Assembly (NCBI GenBank): GCA_900142905.1
Contig: FSRV01000002.1
Location: forward strand, 744,001 to 808,000
DNA from: Burkholderia sp. GAS332
GTDB taxonomy: Bacteria; Pseudomonadota; Gammaproteobacteria; Burkholderiales; Burkholderiaceae
Direction: 5' to 3'
DNA length: 64,000 bases
Under the pieces are notes generated by a model. The model saw only the letters and a program-made list of their open reading frames with translations, was not told where the DNA came from and made no database searches. Position 1 is the stretch's first letter. Every line of letters starts with the position of its first letter. Positions 1 to 9,009 of this stretch are shown here, one piece after another. The position numbers and the translations under genes are program-made.

Positions 1-1
1 C

Positions 2-490
2 ACGCTCGGCCTGCCGATGTCGCTGTCGATGCTGGTCGGCGTCGCGTCGGGTCTCGTCATGCTCATCACGTGTCCCTTGTTCGGCATGCTGTCCGATCGG
101 ATCGGCAGCCGCAAGCGGCCGATTCTGTTCGGACGCGGCGTGCTGGTGCTATTGCTGTTTCCGGCCTTCATGCTGATCAACCGCTTCCCACAGTTGCCCG
201 TCATCATGTCGGCGACCGCGCTGATGCTGTTGTTCTACTCGATGGGATCGGCGTCGGAATTCGCGTTGATGTGCGAGTCGTTCCCGCGGCGGGTGCGCGC
301 CACCGGTATTTCGATTGCCTATGCGCTGAGCGTGTGCGTATTCGGTGGTACCGCGCAACTGGTCGCGACGTGGCTGATCAAACTGACCGGCAGCAAGCTG
401 GCGCCGGCCGGTTACGTGGCGACGTGTGTGGTGGTGTCGTTGATCGCTGTGTCGATGCTGAAAGAGACGGCGGATAAGCCGATCGATTGA
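2..490 (+). CDS. MHS-family (MFS) metabolite:H+ symporter, 3' part
   Basis: The gene enters from the left edge; the frame is open from base 2 and ends at 490, giving the last ~162 residues. Alternating hydrophobic segments, a DRIGSRKR loop between helices and the stretch ESFPRRVRATG are typical of the C-terminal half of MHS symporters (ShiA/KgtP/ProP-like), inner-membrane proton-coupled carriers of organic acids. Substrate cannot be read from this half. It converges on the IclR regulator gene across about 85 bp. A link to aromatic acids is only an inference from that neighbour. Confidence 0.85.
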   Translation, partial: TLGLPMSLSMLVGVASGLVMLITCPLFGMLSDRIGSRKRPILFGRGVLVLLLFPAFMLINRFPQLPVIMSATALMLLFYSMGSASEFALMCESFPRRVRATGISIAYALSVCVFGGTAQLVATWLIKLTGSKLAPAGYVATCVVVSLIAVSMLKETADKPID

Positions 491-575
491 TTGACGGCAT
501 CATCGCCTGCCGGGGCTTTGAACAGGGCGCGCGTACGAGAAGCGCGCGCCCTGGCTACAACACCGTTGCGTGCAC

Positions 576-1400
576 TTAACCGCGCAGCGCTACCATCTCC
601 GAGACCGTCTGGGCGGCCTGCTGCAACGGCTCCAGAAACGCCTTCACCATCTGCTTGGCCGAATTGCGCTGAGCGTTGCCGCTGATATTCATCGCCGCGA
701 TCACGCGCCCCTGGCGGTTGCGAATCGGCGCGGACAGCGAAATCAGACCGCCTTCCAGTTCCTGATCGACGATCGCCCATCCCTGGCGGCGCACCTGCGC
801 GATTAGCTTTTTCAGCTCTTCCTTGTCGGTCACCGTGCGCGGCGTGTGCGCGTAGAGCGGCGCCGAACTCAGGGTTGCGTCGAGCGCGTCGTCGTCCAGC
901 GCGGCCAGCAGGACACGGCCCATCGACGTGCAATACGCCGGCAAGCGGCTGCCGATCGACAGGTTGATGGTCATGATCTTGTGAGTCGGCACGCGCAGCA
1001 CGTAGACGATTTCGGTGCGGTCAAGCACCGCCGCCGAGCAACTCTCGTGAACCTGCGCCGACAGACTTTCCATCACCGGTTCGGCGAGATTCCAGAACGG
1101 CATCGAGGTCAGATACGCGAAACCAAGGTCGAGAATCTTCGGCGTGAGGCGGAACAGGCGGCCTTCGGCCTCCACGTAGCCGAGCGTCTGCAACGTCAGC
1201 AGAATGCGGCGTGCACCAGCGCGTGTCAGGCCGGTGGCCGCGGCGACGTCGGTCAGCGTCTGTTCGGGGCGGCTGGCATTGAACGCGCGGATCACCGAGA
1301 GGCCTCGCGCGAACGACTGCACATACGAGTCGCCCGGTTTATCCGAGGCCGGTTCGGCGTTGTCAGGAACGGCAGAAGACGGCGGCAGGACTTTGCTCAT
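576..1400 (-). CDS. IclR-family transcriptional regulator, PcaR/PobR-like
   Basis: A 274-residue IclR protein. The start at 1400 (MSKVLPP) is preferred to an ATG 39 bp upstream because family similarity begins at YVQSFARGLSVIRAF, about 27 residues later. An N-terminal winged HTH (TLTDVAAATGLTRAGARRILLTL, roughly residues 50-72) is followed by the effector domain with the conserved S-x-GR-LPAYCTSMGRVLLA region and the closing APIRNRQGRVIAAMNISG motif. The sequence is close to regulators of the beta-ketoadipate pathway (PcaR, PcaU, PobR). No pca operon adjoins it, but a 3-oxoadipyl-CoA thiolase gene with a PcaR-like site lies 14 kb away. Target and effector are inferred, not shown. Confidence 0.85.
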   Translation of the reverse strand: MSKVLPPSSAVPDNAEPASDKPGDSYVQSFARGLSVIRAFNASRPEQTLTDVAAATGLTRAGARRILLTLQTLGYVEAEGRLFRLTPKILDLGFAYLTSMPFWNLAEPVMESLSAQVHESCSAAVLDRTEIVYVLRVPTHKIMTINLSIGSRLPAYCTSMGRVLLAALDDDALDATLSSAPLYAHTPRTVTDKEELKKLIAQVRRQGWAIVDQELEGGLISLSAPIRNRQGRVIAAMNISGNAQRNSAKQMVKAFLEPLQQAAQTVSEMVALRG

Positions 1401-1677
1401 GGACCTTGAAAGATGCGTTCGAAGAAGGGCGCACGGCACTCGCGCGGTTCAGCCGGCGCGATGCGGTGCAAAGGCGTGACGATAGCTTAAGCCTTCTGTT
1501 TCGCCAAATTTGCACGCTTTTGCTCATGAATTCCGTACGAACGGAATTCGCTCTGAGGTGGCGGGCTAAGCCGTTGATTTGAACGGCTTGGGCTCGCCGG
1601 GTGCGCGAGATGCCTGCCCGTCGTCCGCATGGGCCAAGCAGCGCACATCAGTGGAATCCCTTAGCGACGCCACCCGA

Positions 1678-1693
1678 ATGGTAGCGTTACCAT
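1678..1693. promoter_or_regulatory. LacI-family operator O1
   Basis: ATGGTAGCGTTACCAT is an inverted repeat around a central CG, the hallmark of LacI/GalR-family operators. Its twin lies 60 bp downstream (centre to centre). The regulator encoded at 5830-6897 is the obvious candidate to bind it. Confidence 0.7.
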
Positions 1694-1737
1694 GCGAATC
1701 ATTCAGAAGCTTCGACGGGTTCAAATCGCGAAGCGTA

Positions 1738-1753
1738 ATGGTATCGCTACCAT
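1738..1753. promoter_or_regulatory. LacI-family operator O2, overlapping the start codon
   Basis: ATGGTATCGCTACCAT matches O1 apart from two central-flank bases and is palindromic around CG. It overlaps the first two bases of the ATG at 1752, so a bound repressor would sit over the translation start. The 60-bp separation is close to six helical turns, which would suit looping between O1 and O2. Confidence 0.7.
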
Positions 1754-3557
1754 GGAGATGTCCGTGTCATCGACCCGCAAAACACCTGAGCAGCTTCGCA
1801 GCTACCGCTGGTACGGCGTGAACGATCTGCGCTCGTTCGGCCACCGTTCGCGCACCGCGCAAATGGGTTACCACCCGTCGGATTACATGGGCAAGCCGGT
1901 GATCGCCGTCGTCAACACGTGGAGCGAGATCAACTCGTGCCACACGCACTTCAAACAGCGCGTCGAAGAAGTGAAGCGCGGCATCTGGCAGGCCGGTGGC
2001 TTTCCGGTCGAAATGCCGGTGATGACGCTCGCCGAGCCGTTCCAGAAACCGACCACGATGCTGTATCGCAACTTCCTCGCGATGGAAACCGAGGAATTGC
2101 TGAAGTCCTATCCGTTCGACGGCTGTGTGCTGATGGGCGGTTGCGACAAGACCACGCCCGGTTTGCTGATGGGCGCGATCAGCATGAATCTGCCGTCCAT
2201 CTATCTGCCAGCGGGGCCGATGCTGCGAGGCAACTGGAACGGCCGCACGCTGGGCAGCGGTTCGGACACGTGGAAATACTGGGCCGAACTGCGCGCCGGC
2301 AAAATCACTGAAGAGGAGTGGAAGGGTATCGAGAGCGGCATCGCGCGCTCGCCGGGCCATTGCATGACGATGGGCACCGCGTCGACGATGACCAGCGCCA
2401 CCGAAGCACTCGGTTTGACGCTGCCCGGCTTCTCGTCGATCCCCGCAGTCGATTCGCGGCATGCACAATTCGCTTCACTGACAGGACAGCGCATCGTCGA
2501 GATGGTGTGGACCGATCAGAAGCCGTCGGACATCCTGACCGCCAAATCTTTCGACAACGCGGTGACCACCGTGCTGGCCATGTCCGGTTCGACGAACGCC
2601 ATCGTTCACCTCGTTGCCGTGGCGCGTCGTGCCGGCATCGATCTGACGACGGCACGCTTTGACGAACTCGCGCGCATCACGCCGGTGCTCGGCAATCTGC
2701 GTCCCGCGGGCCAGTATCTGATGGAGGACTTTTTCTACGCCGGCGGCCTGCGCGCGCTGTTGGTCGAGTTGGGCGAACTGATCGACGGCACGCAGATGAC
2801 GGTCAATGGCGCGACGCTCGGCGAGAACATTGCAGGCGCGGAAATATTCGACGACGACGTCATCCGCAAGCGCGGCAATCCACTCGTCGCCAGCGACGGC
2901 CTCGCGGTGCTGACCGGCAATCTTGCCCCAGACGGCGCGGTGATCAAACCCGCGGCGATGGAAGCGCATCTGCAGAAACATCGAGGTCCGGCGGTGGTGT
3001 TCAAGGATTACGCCGACATGGCGGCGCGCATCGACTCGGAAGACCTGGATGTGAGCGCCGATTCGGTGGTCGTGCTGCAACACGCGGGTCCCGTGGGTGC
3101 GCCCGGTATGCCGGAGTGGGGCCAGTTGCCGATTCCGCAAAAGCTGTTGAAGCAGGGCGTGCGCGATATGGTGCGCATTTCCGATGCGCGCATGAGCGGC
3201 ACCAGTTACGGCGCGTGCGTGCTGCATGTGGCGCCCGAGTCGTTCGTGGGGGGGCCGCTCGCGCTGGTCAGGGATGGCGACATGATCGAGCTGGACGTGC
3301 CGGCCCGGCGTTTGCATGTCGACGTGAGCGATGCGGAACTCGCGGCGCGCAAGGCCGCGTGGCAACCGCCCAAGCGGCCGTTCGAGCGCGGTTTCGGCGT
3401 GATGCATCAACTGCACGTGACGCAGGCCAACAAGGGGTGTGACTTCGACTTTCTTGAAGAGCCGCTGAGCGCAAGCGCGCCGCAAAGTCCGATACAGGCC
3501 ACGCCGACGGAGCAAACCTCGCCGGCCACGACGCGCAGCGAACCCGAAATTCACTAA
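1752..3557 (+). CDS. IlvD/Edd-family sugar-acid dehydratase (arabonate/xylonate dehydratase type)
   Basis: About 601 residues. The IlvD/Edd core begins at [20 protein letters not shown]. Three cysteines expected to bind the Fe-S cluster are visible in [16 protein letters not shown] and [12 protein letters not shown], the last also a family signature. Related enzymes remove water from C2-C3 of pentonates or hexonates to give 2-keto-3-deoxy acids. The C-terminus has an extra Ser/Thr/Pro-rich tail of about 30 residues. No good Shine-Dalgarno is seen; starts at 1692, 1752 or 1758 are possible, and 1752 best fits the family N-terminus. First gene of a unit with the RraA-like protein, MFS transporter and LacI regulator. 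Exact substrate unknown. Confidence 0.85.
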   Translation: MEMSVSSTRKTPEQLRSYRWYGVNDLRSFGHRSRTAQMGYHPSDYMGKPVIAVVNTWSEINSCHTHFKQRVEEVKRGIWQAGGFPVEMPVMTLAEPFQKPTTMLYRNFLAMETEELLKSYPFDGCVLMGGCDKTTPGLLMGAISMNLPSIYLPAGPMLRGNWNGRTLGSGSDTWKYWAELRAGKITEEEWKGIESGIARSPGHCMTMGTASTMTSATEALGLTLPGFSSIPAVDSRHAQFASLTGQRIVEMVWTDQKPSDILTAKSFDNAVTTVLAMSGSTNAIVHLVAVARRAGIDLTTARFDELARITPVLGNLRPAGQYLMEDFFYAGGLRALLVELGELIDGTQMTVNGATLGENIAGAEIFDDDVIRKRGNPLVASDGLAVLTGNLAPDGAVIKPAAMEAHLQKHRGPAVVFKDYADMAARIDSEDLDVSADSVVVLQHAGPVGAPGMPEWGQLPIPQKLLKQGVRDMVRISDARMSGTSYGACVLHVAPESFVGGPLALVRDGDMIELDVPARRLHVDVSDAELAARKAAWQPPKRPFERGFGVMHQLHVTQANKGCDFDFLEEPLSASAPQSPIQATPTEQTSPATTRSEPEIH

Positions 3558-3574
3558 CTCGATCGAGACTTCCT

Positions 3575-4309
3575 ATGACCACACCCGACATCACCATCAG
3601 CGACGCCACACTCGAGCAGCTACGGCACGTCAGCACGGCAACGCTAACCACGCAACTTTTCAAGCGCGGCTTGCGCAACGTATTCCTGCAAGGCGTCGCG
3701 CCGCTCGTCAAACCGGCGCCTGGGTCCCCCAACGTTGTTGGCCCGGCGTTCACGCTGCGCAACATCCCGGCTCGTGAGGATCTCGACCACGTCGGCGTGT
3801 TTCAGGACCCGGACCATCCGCAGCGCAAAGCCGTTGAAACGGCGCCGCCTGGCAGCGTGCTGGTGCAGGACTGCCGTGGTGAACGCTCGGTCGCGTCGGT
3901 CGGTTCGATCCTCGCGCTGCGTCTGGCGAAGCGTGGTGTGGCCGGCATGGTCTCGGACGGCCCGGTGCGCGATAGCGGCACGATCGCGGAACTGGGTTTG
4001 CCGATCTGGTGTGCTGGTGCGAGCGCCCCGCTGAATCTGGCGAAGCATCATGCGGTCGATATGAATGTACCGATCGCTTGCGGCGGCGTGCCGGTGTATC
4101 CCGGCGATATCGTTGTCGCCGACGTGGACGGCGTGGTCATCGTGCCGCGCGAAATGGCCACCGACGTCGCGCGTGACGCCACCGAGCAGGAGCAGCTCGA
4201 AGTGTTCATCACGCAGCGCATCGAAGAAGGCCGGCCGCTGCGCGGCACGTATCCGCCGAACGAGGAAACGCTGGCGGCTTACGCGCAATGGCGTGCACAA
4301 AAACAATAA
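3575..4309 (+). CDS. RraA/HMG-aldolase-family protein, putative 2-keto-3-deoxy-acid aldolase
   Basis: A 244-residue RraA-like protein, starting 17 bp after the dehydratase. The G110...R132-D133 region (GMVSDGPVRD) and the later VVADVDGVVIVPRE strand are family landmarks. Some members are class II pyruvate aldolases (4-hydroxy-4-methyl-2-oxoglutarate aldolase), while E. coli RraA is an RNase E inhibitor of the same fold. Placement directly behind a sugar-acid dehydratase suggests that this member cleaves the 2-keto-3-deoxy acid to pyruvate plus an aldehyde. The RD pair is followed by SGT rather than the acidic residue I recall in characterised aldolases, so activity is not certain. Confidence 0.75.
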   Translation: MTTPDITISDATLEQLRHVSTATLTTQLFKRGLRNVFLQGVAPLVKPAPGSPNVVGPAFTLRNIPAREDLDHVGVFQDPDHPQRKAVETAPPGSVLVQDCRGERSVASVGSILALRLAKRGVAGMVSDGPVRDSGTIAELGLPIWCAGASAPLNLAKHHAVDMNVPIACGGVPVYPGDIVVADVDGVVIVPREMATDVARDATEQEQLEVFITQRIEEGRPLRGTYPPNEETLAAYAQWRAQKQ

Positions 4310-4402
4310 TGCGCTGAGGCTGTGTCGAGCCGTTACAAAGACATTGAGCCATTGAGCCATTGACCCGTTGCTCGCGCGAACGGCGCGAGCGCAGGAGACA
4401 TA

Positions 4403-5728
4403 GTGACTATCACGACACCGGCGATCGACGAATCGCGTCTGATCAATCGCCTGGCACTCCGTCTGATGCCGCTGCTCGGGGTGCTCTACCTGGTCGCCTA
4501 CATCGACCGCTCCAACATCAGCTTTGCCAAGCTGCAGATGCTCGGCAGCCTCGGGCTGTCCGAAGTCGCATACGGGCTGGGTGCGTCGCTATTTTTCATC
4601 GGCTATCTGATTTTCGAAGTGCCGAGCAATGTGCTGCTGCACAAGTACGGCGCGCCTCGGTGGATGGCGCGCATCATGTTCACGTGGGGCATCGTCACGA
4701 TACTGCTCGCGTTTACGCAGAATGCGACGATGTTTTACGTGCTGCGTTTTCTACTCGGCGCCTCGGAAGCGGGTTTGTATCCGGGCGTGATCTACTACCT
4801 GACTTTGTGGTTTCCGTCGCGGCATCGCGTGCGCATGCTCGGCTATTTCACCGTCGGCAGCAGTCTGGGCAACATGGTGGGTGCGCCGATTTGCGGCTGG
4901 TTGCTCGACAAGGGCGGTCTCGCGGGGCTGCACGGCTGGCAACTGGTGTTCATCGTGACCGGCTTACCGTCGATTCTGCTGACCTTCGTCGTGCTGCGCC
5001 TGTTGCCGGCCTCGCCGAAACAGGCAAGGTTTCTCTCCGCCGACGAAAAACAATGGCTCACCGACACGCTCGACGCGGAACGCGCGCAGATGAAGGAACG
5101 CTACACCGGTCATTCCTCGCTGCTGAGCGTGTTGACCGAGCCGCGTGTGATCGGCATGGCGCTCTACTACATGATGCTGTCGATTTCCGTCTACGGCGTG
5201 AGCTACTGGCTGCCGACCCTGGTGAAAGGCTTCGGCGTCAGCAATACGACCAACGGCCTGCTGAACATCATTCCATGGCTGATGGCGTCCATCGTGCTGG
5301 CGTGGCTGCCGTCGAAGCTGCGCGGCGGCAATCGGGCAATCGTCGCGATGCTGGTGGCCGCGTTGCTCGGCGTCGCGTGCTTCCTGAGCGCCGTGTTTCT
5401 GCCGACCAACACGCTGCGGTTTGCCGCGCTCTGTTTCGGCGCGCCGTGCATGTATCTGCTGATTCCGTGTTTCTGGACGCTGCCGCCGAAGTTCCTGTTC
5501 GGCGCGCGCGCCGCGGCTGGCATTGCGGCGATTAATTCGCTCGGTAATATCGGTGGCTTCATTGCACAGAATCTGGTGCCGTGGGTGCGTCAGACCACGG
5601 GCAGCGTGAAGACGCCGATGCTAATTCCAGCAGCCTGTCTGTTGGTGTTTGCCGTCGTCACGCTGTTCATCCTGCGGCGTAATCGAGGTGGTTCCATTGC
5701 GCAAAGCCATGTACCCGTGACCGAGTAG
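4403..5728 (+). CDS. MFS transporter, anion:cation symporter type (sugar acid uptake)
   Basis: A 441-residue inner-membrane carrier with GTG start and a good ribosome site (GCAGGAGACATA). It begins LINRLALRLMPLLG and has YIDRSNISFAKLQM in helix 1, as in ACS-family carriers for galactonate, glucarate, tartrate and phthalate. Twelve hydrophobic segments fit the length. It is the third gene of the dehydratase unit and probably imports the acid that the dehydratase uses. Confidence 0.85.
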   Translation: MTITTPAIDESRLINRLALRLMPLLGVLYLVAYIDRSNISFAKLQMLGSLGLSEVAYGLGASLFFIGYLIFEVPSNVLLHKYGAPRWMARIMFTWGIVTILLAFTQNATMFYVLRFLLGASEAGLYPGVIYYLTLWFPSRHRVRMLGYFTVGSSLGNMVGAPICGWLLDKGGLAGLHGWQLVFIVTGLPSILLTFVVLRLLPASPKQARFLSADEKQWLTDTLDAERAQMKERYTGHSSLLSVLTEPRVIGMALYYMMLSISVYGVSYWLPTLVKGFGVSNTTNGLLNIIPWLMASIVLAWLPSKLRGGNRAIVAMLVAALLGVACFLSAVFLPTNTLRFAALCFGAPCMYLLIPCFWTLPPKFLFGARAAAGIAAINSLGNIGGFIAQNLVPWVRQTTGSVKTPMLIPAACLLVFAVVTLFILRRNRGGSIAQSHVPVTE

Positions 5729-5829
5729 ATCTGCTTTGGGGCGCTGAGACCTGGCCCGTTGGAGCCTTTCGTCGCCGGCGCTTTACGGCGGTCTACAATA
5801 CGCGCGAACCATTACCTAGCCACCGAGCC

Positions 5830-6897
5830 ATGCCGAATCACAAGCCGACCGCGCCTGCCAGCCCCGATACGCCGGAGACGGCGGCGCCAGCGAAACGCTT
5901 GCGCGGCGGTCCCAAGGTCCTGCGTATCACGGATGTCGCCGCGCAAGCGGGCGTCGCACCGATTACGGTGTCGCGTTTCTTCAATAGCCCGGAGACCGTC
6001 GCGCCCGAGACGCTTGAACGGGTACGGCAGGTCGTGCAAAAGCTCGGTTATGTACCGAATCGCCTTGCGGGCGGATTGTCGTCGGCGCGTTCAAGGTTGA
6101 TCGCGGCGATTGTGCCGACCATCGCTCACTCGTTGTTTTCCGAAACGATCCAGGTGTTCAGCGAGACGATGTCGCGCGCGGGCTATCAGGTGCTGCTGGC
6201 CTTGAGCGGTTATAGCAATTCGAGCGAAGAGGCGCTGCTCGACGCAGTGCTGAGCCGGCGTCCGGAAGGCGTGCTGCTGACCGGTGTCGCGCATGCGGAC
6301 TCGTTGCGTGAACGCCTGCGCAACGTGGGCCTGCCCATCGTCGAAACCTGGGATATGACTGACACGCCGATCGACATGCTGGTCGGCTTTTCGCACTATC
6401 AGATCGGCGCCGCCGTGGCCGAGCACTTTCTGCAACGCAACGCGCGAGCACCCGGCCTCGTGTCGGCGAACGACGACCGCGCACTCGCACGCCGCGACGG
6501 CTTTCGCGACCGGCTTGCACAGGCGGGCATTCACGACATCGCCGAGGTGTTGGTGGCGCCACCGAGTTCGGTCGCCGTCGGCAAGGCCGCTTTGCCGACG
6601 CTGCTCGAGCGGGCGCCACAACTCGACGCCGTTTTTTGCGGCTCCGATCTGCTGGCGATCGGCGTGCTTGGCGCGAGCAAACAGCTCGGGTTGAGCGTGC
6701 CATCGCAACTGTCGATTTGCGGTTTCGGCGACCTCGAATTCACCGCCGAAACCACGCCGCAACTCACCACCGTACGCGTGGACGGCACCCGCATCGGACT
6801 GACCGCCGCGCGCTGCCTGCTCGATCGTCTGGCCGGCGACAGCAACGTCAAAGTAACCGACGTTGGTTTTCATATCGTCGAGCGCGAAACGACCTGA
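5830..6897 (+). CDS. LacI-family regulator of the sugar-acid unit (GntR-like subgroup)
   Basis: A 355-residue repressor. After a Pro/Ala-rich 30-residue lead, the DNA-binding domain reads RITDVAAQAGVAPITVSRFFN, with hinge helix NRLAGGLSS, followed by a periplasmic-binding-like effector domain ending LTTVRVDGTRIGLTAARCLLDRL. It follows the MFS gene by about 100 bp in the same direction. The two ATGGTA-n-CG-n-TACCAT palindromes at 1678 and 1738 are suitable operators. No such palindrome is seen before its own start. Confidence 0.88.
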   Translation: MPNHKPTAPASPDTPETAAPAKRLRGGPKVLRITDVAAQAGVAPITVSRFFNSPETVAPETLERVRQVVQKLGYVPNRLAGGLSSARSRLIAAIVPTIAHSLFSETIQVFSETMSRAGYQVLLALSGYSNSSEEALLDAVLSRRPEGVLLTGVAHADSLRERLRNVGLPIVETWDMTDTPIDMLVGFSHYQIGAAVAEHFLQRNARAPGLVSANDDRALARRDGFRDRLAQAGIHDIAEVLVAPPSSVAVGKAALPTLLERAPQLDAVFCGSDLLAIGVLGASKQLGLSVPSQLSICGFGDLEFTAETTPQLTTVRVDGTRIGLTAARCLLDRLAGDSNVKVTDVGFHIVERETT

Positions 6898-6901
6898 GCT
6901 A

Positions 6902-6947
6902 CCGTTACGAGCCGACAACCGGGGGTCAGTTCTCATCCTCGTAACGG
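6902..6947. terminator. Hairpin between convergent lacI-type and tannase genes
   Basis: CCGTTACGAG and CTCGTAACGG are perfect 10-bp arms separated by 26 bases, followed after about ten bases by CTTTTT. It lies in the 62-bp gap between two converging genes and probably ends the plus-strand transcript. Confidence 0.55.
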
Positions 6948-6959
6948 GTCGTTGCGCTT

Positions 6960-8531
6960 TTAACTGCTTGCGCAGCTATAGCTGGCTGCCTGGTTGATGT
7001 CGCCCGAGCCGTCGTAATGCGGCACAGTCGGATACGGGCAGTCTGGAAGCGTTGCTGTTACGTTGCCGTTCGTATCGAACTTGGTCATAGTCAACTGACC
7101 GGGGGCAACGCCTTGCTCGACCCAGGCGATCATCGGACCAATGTAGTCGAACTGATCGGGTCCATTGCCACCTGCGACGTGGCCCACGCCGGCCTCACGG
7201 TAGAACCGCGCGTTACTCGCCGCCGAGCCTGCGAGTTGCGTCATGGCCAGCCAGTTGCGGAGATGGTCACGCGCCGAGAGCAGCGGATCGGCACCGCCGT
7301 GGAACGAGATGAGTTTTTTGCCCGAAGCCAGATACTGTGCGATAGCCTGCAGGCTGTGATCGGCCCCCGCGCTTTGCAAACCCGCTGCGATAGCGGGATA
7401 GGCGCTGTCGACGTTAAAGGTCGCCTGCAAACTTCCCGCAGTCGTTGCCGGTAAGAGCCAATTGCCATTGCCCGTCGCGATTCCGGCGAATCCGCCTCCG
7501 AGCGTTGCATAGGCACCGACACCGAGCGCGCTGCCGAAATCGGCCCAATAGTAACCGGAATAGAGCAGGGTTCCGTTACTGGTATTCAACGCACCAATCT
7601 CTTGCCGGACCGTCTGTAATTGCGCCGGTGTGAGACATGTCGCTGCTGGCGCGCCTGCGGACCCGCATTGAAGCGGCGCGGGATCGTAGGTGCACGCGTC
7701 GGGGTTCAGTATCACGCCGTTTGCGTTGCCGCACTGTTGTAACGCTGCCTGATAGGCGGCGGTCCATTGCGCGCTGCTGGGCATGGCGGGCGTTCCGACC
7801 TTGGAGGCCATGTTGAGCCATGCCATGGTTTGCGTCGCCATGTTCATTGTTTCCGAGCCGGCGATGATGCCGTCGTAGTCGCCGGGCCAATCCTGTGCGA
7901 CGAGGTAAGCGTTGCGGCCGCCGTTCGATGCACCTTCGAAGTAGGTGTACTTAGGTGCCTGACCATAAAAAGCCGCGATCACCGCTTTGGCAAAATGTAC
8001 GGTGATGCCAAGTGCGGCGTATGAGTAGTCCTGCTTTTGGGTTGCGTTGTTAATAAAATCGGCCGGATTACCGTCCCGGTTGCCCCCGTTTGAAGCGGTG
8101 AAAGCCATGCCTCGCTGCAAAGGTTGGGTGAGGGGGAATTGTTGGTTAATAGATTCAACCGTCGGAATGGTTCCGTCGAATCCGCCCCCGCCCTGATGGA
8201 ACAAGCGGTTCGCGTAGTTGTCCGGAAGATCGACCTCGATGTCGAGCGTGGTGCCTTGGGCGCCGGTTGCACTCACCTTGCAGTAGGCGGGAACATTGCC
8301 GCTCGCTTCAGTACGCTTCGTGGCTGTAATCTGAATGCCGCCGATAGTTTGGCCGTTAAGCGTTGCGCATTCAGCGGCGTTACTCTGGGCAACAGTTGGG
8401 GGCGTCACGTCGTCGCTTCCGCACGCAGCGACTAACACGCAACCAAGACCGGCGATGCCCCATGTCAAGCACGACTGGGTGATCCGCTGGCGCGCGCTGC
8501 TAGAGCGGTTTTGCACATCCTCACTCACCAT
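6960..8531 (-). CDS. Tannase/feruloyl esterase-family lipoprotein
   Basis: 523 residues. The signal region ends in a lipobox (LVAAC, Cys37), so it is probably an outer-membrane or periplasmic lipoprotein. The tannase fold is shown by LFHQGGGGFDG, the nucleophile region YFEGASNGGRNAYL (Ser202), Asp415 in HGGADPLLS and His451 in GVGHVAGG. Characterised members carry CS-D-HC, with cysteines beside Ser and His forming a disulfide; here these positions are Ala201 and Val452, so both are lost together. Likely reaction is hydrolysis of aromatic or other carboxylic esters. It stands alone, with a palindromic operator upstream of its start. Confidence 0.82.
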   Translation of the reverse strand: MVSEDVQNRSSSARQRITQSCLTWGIAGLGCVLVAACGSDDVTPPTVAQSNAAECATLNGQTIGGIQITATKRTEASGNVPAYCKVSATGAQGTTLDIEVDLPDNYANRLFHQGGGGFDGTIPTVESINQQFPLTQPLQRGMAFTASNGGNRDGNPADFINNATQKQDYSYAALGITVHFAKAVIAAFYGQAPKYTYFEGASNGGRNAYLVAQDWPGDYDGIIAGSETMNMATQTMAWLNMASKVGTPAMPSSAQWTAAYQAALQQCGNANGVILNPDACTYDPAPLQCGSAGAPAATCLTPAQLQTVRQEIGALNTSNGTLLYSGYYWADFGSALGVGAYATLGGGFAGIATGNGNWLLPATTAGSLQATFNVDSAYPAIAAGLQSAGADHSLQAIAQYLASGKKLISFHGGADPLLSARDHLRNWLAMTQLAGSAASNARFYREAGVGHVAGGNGPDQFDYIGPMIAWVEQGVAPGQLTMTKFDTNGNVTATLPDCPYPTVPHYDGSGDINQAASYSCASS

Positions 8532-8571
8532 TTCCCATCTCCTGGATGATGAAACACGTTTTTATTAATTA

Positions 8572-8585
8572 ACCGACCGGTCGGT
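8572..8585. promoter_or_regulatory. Perfect 14-bp palindrome, TetR-type operator
   Basis: ACCGACCGGTCGGT is a perfect palindrome 40 bp upstream of the tannase start, embedded in an AT-rich patch (TTTATTAATTA). Sites of the ACCGACNGGTCGGT kind are commonly bound by TetR-family repressors. No TetR gene is present in this window, so the regulator must be elsewhere. Confidence 0.6.
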
Positions 8586-9009
8586 AAGTGCTAGCGAGGT
8601 GCAGGATAATTTGCAGGAAATGGTTCGGATAGCGGCGTTAACCCTGTGAGGGGGCGCACAAGAGCTTCCGCGGATCAGGTTTTGATTTGAAACCGCGGCG
8701 TGGCCCAGGCGTCAATTTGGTATTCCTGATTGACCCGCTCCAACGCTTTCATCCGCGCTGTTGTTTCAGGTGGTGTGGTCACGCGTGAGGAGCGGCGCAC
8801 GCTTCATGCATGGGTTCCTCTCGACGGCGGTGACCTATCCGCTGACGTTCGCCATCAGTGTGGCGATGATGCCGCAGGGCGAGATCGTCACGGCTTTTCA
8901 ACTGGTCATTAGTCTGCGGTAAGGCGTGGCTGAACCCAGGGTTTGCATCGATGCCGCCGGGATCTCAAATTTGTATGATGACCCGACAACATGACCCATC
9001 GGGACATCC
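8586..9009. other. Intergenic region between tannase and GntR genes
   Basis: 424 bp without a convincing gene. A plus-strand frame at about 8730-8922 encodes a short hydrophobic stretch (FMHGFLSTAVTYPLTFAISVAMMP) that could be a remnant of a small membrane protein, but it has no good start. The last 60 bp hold TTGTATGATGACCCGACAA before the GntR start, a possible self-regulatory site; this is weak. Confidence 0.4.

Noticed and set aside
8730..8912. Short frame with hydrophobic stretch
   Set aside because: No start or ribosome site; at most a gene remnant.
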